From Actinomycetota bacterium (GTDB lineage: Bacteria > Cyanobacteriota > Vampirovibrionia > Obscuribacterales > Obscuribacteraceae), in assembly GCA_903970355.1 (NCBI GenBank), contig CAJCIF010000364.1, positions 1-9,232 of the forward strand: 9,232 bases of DNA. Direction: 5' to 3'. The position numbers and the translations under genes were made by a program. The notes below the pieces were generated by a model that saw only the letters and a list, made by a program, of their open reading frames with translations, was not told the DNA's origin and made no database searches. Positions within the stretch are counted from its first letter, which is position 1, and each line of letters opens with the position of its first letter. Below, piece after piece: positions 1 to 6,901 of this stretch.

Positions 1-37
1 AATTACATTAGGGTGTAGTATTGATTAGCGATTTCCA

Positions 38-49
38 AGAACTAGTTCT
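38..49. promoter_or_regulatory. 12-bp perfect palindrome upstream of the operon promoter
   Basis: AGAACTAGTTCT reads identically on both strands and ends 12 bp before the -35 hexamer of the proposed operon promoter. Its position would suit a dimeric regulator. A 12-bp perfect palindrome is expected about twice in 9 kb by chance, so an operator role is only a suggestion. Confidence 0.2.
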
Positions 50-61
50 CAAGCTTTTTCT

Positions 62-90
62 TTGATAATCTGCTTTAGTGGTCATACAAT
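62..90 (+). promoter_or_regulatory. Sigma70-like promoter of the sigma factor/type IV pilus operon
   Basis: A -35 box TTGATA (62-67; 5 of 6 to consensus) and a -10 box TACAAT (85-90; 5 of 6) are separated by exactly 17 bp. Transcription would start near 97, leaving a leader of about 26 nt before the sigma factor ATG at 123. The spacing and the lack of any other good promoter before the packed gene run make this the likely operon promoter. It resembles a housekeeping promoter, so the sigma factor need not drive its own gene. Confidence 0.6.
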
Positions 91-122
91 ATTGTTACCA
101 GGGCCAGAGTTCTGTTCGGTGA

Positions 123-962
123 ATGGTGATAAGAAGCTTGCAGGCAAACCAATCCCCCGTGGGTCAACCTAACGACGCAAAGGTCGAAATCGGCAAAGGT
201 CAGGATCAAATCCATCACTGGCTCTCGGTTTACGCCGAGTCGCGGGATCCTTCTGTTCGGGACGGTATCATTCAGGCCTCGCTGCCCCTTGTAAAAAGAA
301 TCGCTTATGGTCTGGCTCGACGCTCAACTGACCCAGTTGAAGATCTCATTCAGGTTGGCTCAATTGGCTTAATCAAAGCCGTCGATCAATTCAAACCGGA
401 CGCTGGGGCTAAGTTTCAAACCTATGCAACCCACCTTATAACGGGCGAAATCCGCCATTACTTGCGCGACAAGACGGCAATGATCAGAGCGCCGCGCGAA
501 TTGCAGGAATTGTCCTTCCGCATTAACAGGCTTGTGCAGAACTTAACGGCCCGGCTCGGCCGCGAGCCATCAGACACAGAAATTGCCCATGAGCTGCAAA
601 TTCCTGTAAGCAGAGTCAACGAAGCCTACGAAGTAGACCGCCGACGCACACTCATTTCACTCGACCAGGCACTCTCCAATGATGCAGGCAGTGAGCAATC
701 TTTGATTGATACTCTTGTGGACGGTCGCTACCAGAGCAATCAACTGGCAAAAGAAGACCGCTTTATGCTCGCTGAAGCCATCAAGCAATTGCGTGACGGC
801 TTGAGAGAAGTTGTCCAACTAACCTTTTACGAAGACTTGAGTCAAACTGAAGTAGCACGCCGCCTTGGTATTTCGCAGATGCAAGTATCACGCCGATTGC
901 GGGCTGCCACAGCAGAACTCTACAAAATCATCACGCAAAACAAGAAACAGAAGGGCGGCTAA
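123..962 (+). CDS. RNA polymerase alternative sigma factor, SigB/SigF/SigG family
   Basis: This is a 279-residue sigma70-family factor without region 1. Region 2 spans about residues 48-118 and includes the core-binding and -10 recognition segment DLIQVGSIGLIKAVDQF, then KFQTYATHLITGEIRHYLRD. Region 3 spans about 127-180. Region 4 spans about 213-268, with a helix-turn-helix at LSQTEVARRLGISQMQVSRR. This pattern is typical of the SigB/SigF/SigG group, which includes cyanobacterial SigF. The first 45 residues are not conserved-looking. ATG 123 is the first start after the promoter; its Shine-Dalgarno is weak, and GTG at 126 is an alternative. The stop overlaps the next ATG by one base (TAATG), so it is translationally coupled to the ABC ATPase and heads the pilus operon. 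In Synechocystis, SigF controls pilin expression and motility, so a pilus-regulating role is a reasonable inference. No anti-sigma factor gene is visible nearby. Confidence 0.93.
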   Translation: MVIRSLQANQSPVGQPNDAKVEIGKGQDQIHHWLSVYAESRDPSVRDGIIQASLPLVKRIAYGLARRSTDPVEDLIQVGSIGLIKAVDQFKPDAGAKFQTYATHLITGEIRHYLRDKTAMIRAPRELQELSFRINRLVQNLTARLGREPSDTEIAHELQIPVSRVNEAYEVDRRRTLISLDQALSNDAGSEQSLIDTLVDGRYQSNQLAKEDRFMLAEAIKQLRDGLREVVQLTFYEDLSQTEVARRLGISQMQVSRRLRAATAELYKIITQNKKQKGG

Positions 963-1729
963 TGTCGGCCGCCGTTATTCAAGTTGAAGGGCTGACAAAA
1001 GAAGTCGTCAGCTCATTCCGTCGCAAGCGTGTTCGTATTCTCGATCAATTTTCGCTTACGGTAAATGCCGGTGAAACCTTCGGATTGCTTGGACTGAATG
1101 GTGCCGGCAAAACAACTGCTGTCAAACTAATGATTGGTCTTTCGCGGCCAACTTCCGGGTCTGTCACCGTCTTAGGACGTCCGGCTGGCGATCGCCAATC
1201 TTTAGCCCGCATCGGATTTTTGCCGGAAAACCCATATTTTTACTCCCACCTCACCGCTTATGAATTTTTGGATTTCGTGGGCAGCCTTTTTGGTATCAAA
1301 CACTCTGAACGCACTAAACGCGTCAATGAGCTCCTCAATCTTCTCAGTCTCGCCGAAGCAGCAAAAAAGCCGATGCGATCATTCTCGAAAGGCATGCTGC
1401 AACGTATCGGTATCGCCCAGTCTCTTATCAATGACCCGGAAATTCTATTTTGGGATGAGCCCATGTCCGGATTGGATCCGATCGGCCGCAGTGACGTAAG
1501 ACGAATACTTCAGGAATTGAAAAAGGCTGGCAAAACAATATTTTTCAATTCCCACCTCATGCCCGATGTAAATGAGCTATGCGATCGCATAGGCATTGTG
1601 CACCGGGGCCGCTTGCTTGTTGATGACACCATAATTAAGATCTCTAAGAATGGTAATTATCGAGATCTCGAAGATTTTTTCCTGGCACACGTGACGGACG
1701 CAGAAAATTTATCAAAAACGGCGAGTTGA
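962..1729 (+). CDS. ABC transporter ATP-binding protein, PilH-like (pilus cluster)
   Basis: This 255-residue protein has a complete ABC ATPase domain. Walker A is GLNGAGKTT (44-52), the signature is the degenerate FSKGMLQR (141-148), Walker B is ILFWDEP (161-167), the D-loop is SGLDP (169-173) and the switch histidine is H198. The FSKGM signature and the SGLDP form are usual for ATPases paired with ABC-2 type permeases (NatA/GldA type). It would sit on the cytoplasmic face and power the permease encoded 6 bp downstream. Its place directly before a permease, PilD and PilMNOP matches PilH of the Myxococcus xanthus pil cluster, where PilH and PilI are needed for pilus formation. This is not the unrelated chemotaxis PilH of Pseudomonas. 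ABC family membership is certain; the pilus role rests on gene order. The start overlaps the sigma factor stop by one base. Confidence 0.92.
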   Translation: MSAAVIQVEGLTKEVVSSFRRKRVRILDQFSLTVNAGETFGLLGLNGAGKTTAVKLMIGLSRPTSGSVTVLGRPAGDRQSLARIGFLPENPYFYSHLTAYEFLDFVGSLFGIKHSERTKRVNELLNLLSLAEAAKKPMRSFSKGMLQRIGIAQSLINDPEILFWDEPMSGLDPIGRSDVRRILQELKKAGKTIFFNSHLMPDVNELCDRIGIVHRGRLLVDDTIIKISKNGNYRDLEDFFLAHVTDAENLSKTAS

Positions 1730-1735
1730 TAAGCT

Positions 1736-2542
1736 TTGTTAGACAGCCCGACAGTAGTTTTATCTCTTTCGATTAATACGTTTCGCGAACTAGTTCGAGA
1801 TCGCATGCTGTATGCATTCGTTGTCTTCGCCGTTCTCGTTACTGCCCTTGGAATATTGTTGGGCAGTCTTTCGGCTGGACAGACGATGCGCACCTTGAGT
1901 GATATTGGCCTCGCCGGCACAGCCCTTATAGGGGGCATAGTAGCGGTTTTCTCCGGTGCCAACCTCGTTTATAAGGAGCTGGAAAAAAAAACTGTCTACA
2001 TTATTTTCAGCAAACCGGTTACCGGCTGGCAATTCATACTTGGCAAATATCTTGGTACTTCACTTTGCCTGGCGCTTGTCGTATTTGCAATGGGTGCTTT
2101 TCTGGCTGGCGCCCTCGCTCTTTTCAATGCCACCGTTTTGACGGAACGAGCAGCAGGTTTCCTCTGGCTTATCAGTCGCTCAATTTTGCTTGTCTATCTG
2201 GAACTATTGTTCGTAACAGCAATGGCAACCTTCTTCTCGACATTTACGACCCCCGTTATGAGTGTGCTTTTCACTTCCAGCTTATGGTTAATCGGGCACT
2301 TCGGGCAGTCTTTGCGTGACATCGGCCGGCTCAGTGAAAATCCAGCCGTCACGCAGTTTTTTAACATGCTCTACTGGATGCTGCCCGATCTAGCCAGTTT
2401 GACTAGATTTCGCGGTGATCTTCTCCATGGGCAAGAGTTAAATATGCAATTGATCTGGTACTTACTCTGCTATGTGGTGGCTTATATTGTGTTGTTGTTG
2501 ACTGTGGCAGCAATAATTACAGAGAACCGGGAGTTCCAATAA
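1736..2542 (+). CDS. ABC-2 type transporter permease, PilI-like (pilus cluster)
   Basis: This is a 268-residue integral membrane protein. Hydrophobic segments lie near residues 25-45, 55-78, 104-130, 142-170, 172-190 and 238-261, giving about six helices as in ABC-2 permeases. The N-terminal amphipathic stretch NTFRELVRDRMLYAF and the cytoplasmic stretch VYKELEKKTVYIIFSKPVTGWQFILGK (written here as two overlapping motifs, KELEKKTVYIIFSKP and VTGWQFILGK) are typical of NatB/ABC-2 permeases. The start is a TTG: an in-frame TAA lies at 1730-1732 and no ATG follows until residue 24, inside the first helix. The gene is 6 bp after the ATPase and ends with TAA directly against the GTG of the prepilin peptidase. 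Its substrate is unknown. The position is that of PilI in the Myxococcus pil cluster. A general efflux or export role is the alternative. Confidence 0.87.
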   Translation: MLDSPTVVLSLSINTFRELVRDRMLYAFVVFAVLVTALGILLGSLSAGQTMRTLSDIGLAGTALIGGIVAVFSGANLVYKELEKKTVYIIFSKPVTGWQFILGKYLGTSLCLALVVFAMGAFLAGALALFNATVLTERAAGFLWLISRSILLVYLELLFVTAMATFFSTFTTPVMSVLFTSSLWLIGHFGQSLRDIGRLSENPAVTQFFNMLYWMLPDLASLTRFRGDLLHGQELNMQLIWYLLCYVVAYIVLLLTVAAIITENREFQ

Positions 2543-3736
2543 GTGCAGATTCTTGAGCAACCCACCCTCACACTTGATATCTTATTCGGTATCACGGGCT
2601 TAGCGGTGGGAAGCTTCATAAACGTATTGGCCTTGCGTTCTTTAAAAGAAGAATCGCTTCTATTTCCCGCGTCGTACTGTCCTAAATGCCATAAACCTCT
2701 TGGTCCTGCCGAACTGATTCCGCTCGTTTCCTTTTTTATGCAGGATGGCAGATGCAAGCACTGCAATAAGCCAATTGCCTGGTACTACCCTCTTGTTGAA
2801 TTCTTGACCGCTGTCTTATTTGTGGTCTGTCTGCACGTTTTCGGCTTCACCATTTACGGTGCCGGCATGATTTTCTTCGGCTGCACTCTTATCGCCATCT
2901 GCATTACAGACTTTAAAGAAAAGCTCATCCCCCACGAAATAACTTATCCAGCAATTTTGCTTGGCATTGTATTTAGTACTACCGTCCGCAATGACTATCT
3001 GGCAACACTGGCAGGCATAGGCATTAGCTATATCCTTTTTGACTTTCTGGCATTCTATGGCTTGAAGATTTATTTCTGGATGAATAAACCGGAACTGGTG
3101 CTTGAGAAAAAAAGACCGGCTTCTCTAGGTGAAAAAGTCATACCCGAGGTGAAAGGCCGCCATCCGGTTTTCGGCGTTTTGGAAAAACCCTTCAAACGCC
3201 CTACCAGCAGCGATTTTCCAGTAGCAGTAATCAAATCGATCAGTCACAAGATAAGAGAGAAATTGGTTTTGACATCAAACGGCCAGCCCATTCACGAAAT
3301 TGAAGTCATGGGCGGTGGCGATGCCGTGCTTTCTGCTCTCATTGCCAGTTGGCTTGGCTTACCGCAATTGATCTATGCGCTTCTCCTGGGCTTCATGTTT
3401 GGTGCCTTCATGGGCGCAATGTATCTCGTTTACGAGCTATATAAGCTCAATATGCTCAAAACTTGCTTGCGTTCAATGATTATTGGCATGGTGGGTGCGT
3501 TCGCCATTGTTTTTGTTTTCCTCTTCAATATGTCCCGCATAGCCACTTCACCCATTCCAGTTACAACCTGGGCAGCGCTTTTGTTTGGAGCGGTGCTCGC
3601 TGGTGGGTTATTGGGTGTAATCGCCTCGGGCACCCGCGCTTCCAAACCATTCCCATTTGGGCCTGCCCTTGCTTTCGGAGCATTTATCGCGATGTTCCAC
3701 AATCCATTTGGTAAGCTCGGCAATGGTGGGGCATAA
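2543..3736 (+). CDS. pilD: Prepilin peptidase (leader peptidase/N-methyltransferase) with two insertions
   Basis: This is an inner-membrane aspartic protease that cleaves and usually N-methylates type IV prepilins. The N-terminal domain begins with GSFINVLALR (23-32) and carries the zinc-binding pairs C46/C49 and C71/C74. The two catalytic aspartates are D123 (ITDFKEKLIP) and D260 in the GGGD motif (257-260). The C-terminal PFGPALAFGAFIA (371-383) matches the usual PilD end. At 397 residues it is far longer than the usual 230-290. One hydrophilic insertion lies at about 182-252, between the catalytic aspartates. Another lies at about 298-340, and it adds a hydrophobic segment before the final helices. 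The start is GTG, with GGGAG about 10 bp upstream, directly abutting the permease stop. Family assignment is firm because the cysteines and both aspartates are present. Confidence 0.94.
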   Translation: MQILEQPTLTLDILFGITGLAVGSFINVLALRSLKEESLLFPASYCPKCHKPLGPAELIPLVSFFMQDGRCKHCNKPIAWYYPLVEFLTAVLFVVCLHVFGFTIYGAGMIFFGCTLIAICITDFKEKLIPHEITYPAILLGIVFSTTVRNDYLATLAGIGISYILFDFLAFYGLKIYFWMNKPELVLEKKRPASLGEKVIPEVKGRHPVFGVLEKPFKRPTSSDFPVAVIKSISHKIREKLVLTSNGQPIHEIEVMGGGDAVLSALIASWLGLPQLIYALLLGFMFGAFMGAMYLVYELYKLNMLKTCLRSMIIGMVGAFAIVFVFLFNMSRIATSPIPVTTWAALLFGAVLAGGLLGVIASGTRASKPFPFGPALAFGAFIAMFHNPFGKLGNGGA

Positions 3737-3772
3737 TTGGTAGGGGCATGATTAAATCACTGCTGTAGCGAG

Positions 3773-3789
3773 TAAGGAAAAATATCTTG
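3773..3789 (+). promoter_or_regulatory. Ribosome binding site and TTG start of pilMN
   Basis: TAAGGA at 3773-3778 lies 8 nt before a TTG at 3787-3789. The encoded MFGFGKRKG is the typical N-terminus of PilM proteins, and no in-frame ATG is near, so the TTG is the likely start. The 50-bp gap between pilD and this gene is the largest in the operon. No convincing internal promoter or terminator is visible in it. Confidence 0.7.
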
Positions 3790-5514
3790 TTCGGTTTCGG
3801 CAAACGCAAAGGTCCATCATTCGCATTAGACGTAAACAGCGATAGCATTACTTTGGTGCAGCTGGAGAAGACAAAGGCCGGTATTGAACTGGCTCGCTTT
3901 GCTGTCCAACCAACACCGCCTAATGCCATTCGCGAAGGTCTAATTGCCGATCCCATTGCCGTCGGTCAAGTTGTTCTTGAGCTCATGAACCAGGCTGGTA
4001 TTCCCCAGACAGGTCCTGCTCCAATTTTGAATCTGGCTGTACCTGCTCAGGCTTCAGTCATTCGTCTTATGCCTGTTCCTACTGGTATGCCGCCTGAAGA
4101 ATTGGCTGATGTCGTTACGCAAGAAGCCATGAACCACGTGCCCTTTCCAATTGCGGACGCCAATCTGGATTGGTCTCTCATGCCGGCGACCGAGCGCACC
4201 GATGCCGATGGCGTTAGAAGAGTAGATGTAATTCTTGCCGCCATTCAAAGATCAATTGTCGAAACGTACTGGCGTATGTGCGACTGTGCAGGTGTAAAGC
4301 TCGGCAGAATAGACATTTCTTCTCTTTCTGTAATCCGTTCTCTGGCACTGGCAGGCTATCTGGGTTCAAGCGGCCATCTGTCGATGATCGTCAACATTCG
4401 GCATGATGCAACAGATATCAATGTAGTGCGCAGCGCTATGCCCTTATTTGGCAGATCGATTGTGCTTGGTGTGGAAACCCTCACGGAAGCAATATCACGC
4501 AATCTTTCAATCAGCTTCGACCAAGCTCTCGAGATATTGCCTGATATAAGGCTTTATCATACCGATGCCAAAATGACTGCGGACATTTTACTTGGCCAAG
4601 CCGGACAGATCTCGCGCACCGTATTTGGTGACATCACAGACGAGCTGGCTCGTTCGCTCGAATTTTACAAGAGCCAGGTAGGCGACATAAAAATTGATCA
4701 TATATTGCTTACTGGGCCTGGCTGCATGGTGCCGCAGTTAGATGAATTCATTCATGCCAAACTCAATGTCAAAACGATTGTTGCCGATCCGATGCGCGAT
4801 ATTCTTTTGGAAAAACAACCAATTGCAGAGCGTCTCAAACCAATTCTGGCAGCACTGATTGGCACAGCAATAGAAACGCAGTGGTCTCCGTCATTTACGG
4901 TTGATTTAGACCTCAATAAAGAAGGCCGCTTGCCATTGCTGTTCGAAGCAACATCGACGCAAAGAGTGGCTTTCACGCAGGAAGAAACAAAATGGTTCAG
5001 ACCGGCGCTCCTTGCAGGAGCTCTCCTCCTCGTCTTAGTGCTGGCCGTGAGCGGCTACTTTGCCTACATTGATTTGCCGTCCAAACAGAAGCAGCTCCAG
5101 TCCGTCAAAACAGAAACTGACAAGACGAAAAAAGATTTGAAAACATTGACGGAATTGAAAACGACCAATCGCGATCTCACCGCCAAAAAAGATGTGCTCG
5201 ACAGCATCATCAGAAAGAACACCCACGCTTCAAAGGTACTTGAAGCTGTAAGAGCCAATACCCCTGAAGGTATCCAGCTTAGCTCAATCATCTTCGATAA
5301 AGGAAAAGTGAAATTAGGAGGCGTCGCTCGAGATTTTGACGATGTTTCTTCCTTCGCTGTCAGCCTCAATAAAAATCCAATTGTCAAAAATGCTCTTGTC
5401 CAGGATGCAGGCCGGCGAGATAAGGATTCGGAAGTAATCGACTTCGATATCGAATTTACGCCCGCTGCAGATGACATCGCCGTAGCCAATACTCCCAGTG
5501 CATCCGTGAGGTAG
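3787..5514 (+). CDS. PilM-PilN fusion, type IV pilus inner-membrane assembly protein
   Basis: This single 575-residue frame joins two normally separate proteins. Residues 1 to about 365 are PilM, an actin-like cytoplasmic ATPase fold: the nucleotide-binding start SFALDVNSDSITLVQLE (11-27), the later LEFYKSQVG (291-299), and ILLTGPGCMVPQLDEFI (306-322). A short linker (about 366-403) contains VDLDLNKEGRLPLLF, which may be what remains of the PilN N-terminal INLLP-type motif that docks in PilM. One transmembrane helix (about 404-426), a charged coiled coil (431-475) and a PilN domain (about 479-560, SKVLEAVRANTPEGIQLSSI then VKLGGVARDF) follow. PilM would therefore be tethered in cis to periplasmic PilN. 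It is encoded 2 bp before pilO, in the usual M-N-O-P order. GspL of type II secretion has the same layout, but the PilM part here is full length and the operon is pilus-like. Confidence 0.92.
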   Translation: MFGFGKRKGPSFALDVNSDSITLVQLEKTKAGIELARFAVQPTPPNAIREGLIADPIAVGQVVLELMNQAGIPQTGPAPILNLAVPAQASVIRLMPVPTGMPPEELADVVTQEAMNHVPFPIADANLDWSLMPATERTDADGVRRVDVILAAIQRSIVETYWRMCDCAGVKLGRIDISSLSVIRSLALAGYLGSSGHLSMIVNIRHDATDINVVRSAMPLFGRSIVLGVETLTEAISRNLSISFDQALEILPDIRLYHTDAKMTADILLGQAGQISRTVFGDITDELARSLEFYKSQVGDIKIDHILLTGPGCMVPQLDEFIHAKLNVKTIVADPMRDILLEKQPIAERLKPILAALIGTAIETQWSPSFTVDLDLNKEGRLPLLFEATSTQRVAFTQEETKWFRPALLAGALLLVLVLAVSGYFAYIDLPSKQKQLQSVKTETDKTKKDLKTLTELKTTNRDLTAKKDVLDSIIRKNTHASKVLEAVRANTPEGIQLSSIIFDKGKVKLGGVARDFDDVSSFAVSLNKNPIVKNALVQDAGRRDKDSEVIDFDIEFTPAADDIAVANTPSASVR

Positions 5515-5516
5515 AA

Positions 5517-6272
5517 GTGGTTCTCACTAAACGCACCCAGTTTCTAATTTGTGTGCTTTTGCTTTTACTTTCGGTATTAGCAGGAATGTATCTTGGCTAT
5601 CCGGCATTCCTGGAAGCACAGGCGAACGGTGAAGAAATCAAATCTGCTCAGAGTGAGTTAAAAGTTTTGCAGGACAAAATGCAGCAAATCGAAGCGGAGA
5701 AGAAAAAACAACATAGTTTGGAAGGGCAAATTGAATCTATTCGCAATGCCGTGCCAAAAGAGCCGGGCATTGATCTTGTTATGATCGATTTGGAAAAAAT
5801 GTGTGCCAGAGCGAATGTGCACCTGGTTTCCGTTGAGACTCCTGATGCAGCACAACTGCAAATTATCAGTGCTTCCGAACAGGAAATGAAAAATGTGGCG
5901 AATAACCCGCTCGCCAAAACTTCTCTTGGATCAAAAAGCCTCAAGCAAAGTACCAGCGATATAAATGAAACCATAAACAACAGCCAACCTCCCAAGCCGG
6001 CTGCGGCCAACGCTCCAGGCACGCCGCCAGCGCCGAAGTTACTTGAAAATAACATCAAGCAGATTTACATTTCCGGGTCATTTAAAGGCATGGAGCATTT
6101 TCTGGAAGATCTTGAGTCTTATGAACGGGTCGTCGAAATAAGCCAGCTTGCCATTGGCACACCAGGCAAAGAGAATGTGCTTGTAAGAAACCCAGCTAGC
6201 GACAAAGCGAAAAAATTGGAGCTGGAACAACCATTGATGACTTTTCTTTTAAAAGTGTATTATTTGCCTTGA
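5517..6272 (+). CDS. pilO: PilO-like type IV pilus inner-membrane assembly protein
   Basis: This 251-residue bitopic protein has a short cytoplasmic N-terminus and one transmembrane helix (about 8-28). A coiled coil follows (about 36-75), then a periplasmic ferredoxin-like region split into two parts (about 82-118 and 180-251, with YISGSFKGMEHFLEDLESYERVVEI and a C-terminal LLKVYYLP-type strand). This is the usual PilO plan: PilO pairs with PilN through the coiled coil and the periplasmic fold. A low-complexity stretch rich in Asn, Ser, Ala and Pro (about 119-177) interrupts the fold and is longer than usual. The start is GTG at 5517, with GAGG at 5508-5511 inside the end of the previous gene. 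Its stop overlaps the next ATG (TGATG). Sequence identity alone would be weak; order and architecture make the call good. Confidence 0.87.
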   Translation: MVLTKRTQFLICVLLLLLSVLAGMYLGYPAFLEAQANGEEIKSAQSELKVLQDKMQQIEAEKKKQHSLEGQIESIRNAVPKEPGIDLVMIDLEKMCARANVHLVSVETPDAAQLQIISASEQEMKNVANNPLAKTSLGSKSLKQSTSDINETINNSQPPKPAAANAPGTPPAPKLLENNIKQIYISGSFKGMEHFLEDLESYERVVEISQLAIGTPGKENVLVRNPASDKAKKLELEQPLMTFLLKVYYLP

Positions 6273-6862
6273 TGATCAAATCAGCACTATCGGCTCTAAC
6301 TATTTTTCTGGCAGCACAGGGAGTGTTTGCTGCAGATGCGGTTGTTCCGGACGCCACTACCAATAGTGCAACACCACCCGTGCCGCCGCCTTTAGTTGTG
6401 CCGGCTACAACACGCGCGGAAGCCGAACGCGAAACGCTTGTGAAAATTGGACGCCATGATCCCTTTGCACCTTTCGGCAGCGATTCTTCCAAATTTGCCA
6501 AGAAGGGCAACAAATTTAGAGACCTGCAAAAAGGTTTTGTGCCACCGCCGCCGCCCGGCACAAGTGCCTTTGCTCCCGTGCCTTCGCCGTCGGAAGGATC
6601 TTTAGCCATAAGCGAATTGCCGCTGCCTCCCTCAAGACCGTCCTTAACTTCGAAACTCAAACTCTCGGCAGTTTTTGACAATAGAGCCATATTCACCATT
6701 CCAGATCTGGCAGCCAGGCGCTTCAATAAATGGCCAAAGGTTGTAAGGCTTGGATTGGGCGACAAATTCAACTCCGTTAAGTTGGTGGCAGTCGGTGTAG
6801 ATTCAGCCACCCTGGAAGAAGACGGTCTTCGTTCCGTTAAAGAACTCGAACCGCTAAAATAG
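6272..6862 (+). CDS. PilP-like periplasmic type IV pilus assembly protein
   Basis: This is a 196-residue exported protein. A signal peptide covers residues 1-20, with cleavage probably after GVFA. A proline-rich segment follows (about 24-45), then the motif IGRHDPFAPF (59-68), which resembles the RRDPF motif of PilP. A second proline-rich linker (about 90-125) leads to a C-terminal beta domain (about 126-196: LKLSAVFDNRAIFTIPD, then VVRLGLGDKFNSVKLVAVG) like the homology region of PilP/GspC. PilP links the PilN-PilO pair to the PilQ secretin. There is no cysteine at the signal cleavage site, so unlike most PilP proteins it should not be lipidated. ATG 6272 is preferred over TTG 6269 because it gives a TGATG overlap with pilO. 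It is the last gene of the operon, with no pilQ following. Family assignment rests on motif and position. Confidence 0.78.
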   Translation: MIKSALSALTIFLAAQGVFAADAVVPDATTNSATPPVPPPLVVPATTRAEAERETLVKIGRHDPFAPFGSDSSKFAKKGNKFRDLQKGFVPPPPPGTSAFAPVPSPSEGSLAISELPLPPSRPSLTSKLKLSAVFDNRAIFTIPDLAARRFNKWPKVVRLGLGDKFNSVKLVAVGVDSATLEEDGLRSVKELEPLK

Positions 6863-6901
6863 TTTGCAAACTGAAAAAGCAGCGCGGCCGAAGCATCAGC
6901 A

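Noticed and set aside
6861..6872. Perfect palindrome AGTTTGCAAACT at the end of the PilP-like gene as a terminator
   Set aside because: It has no usable loop and no following T-run, and palindromes of this length are expected by chance in 9 kb.
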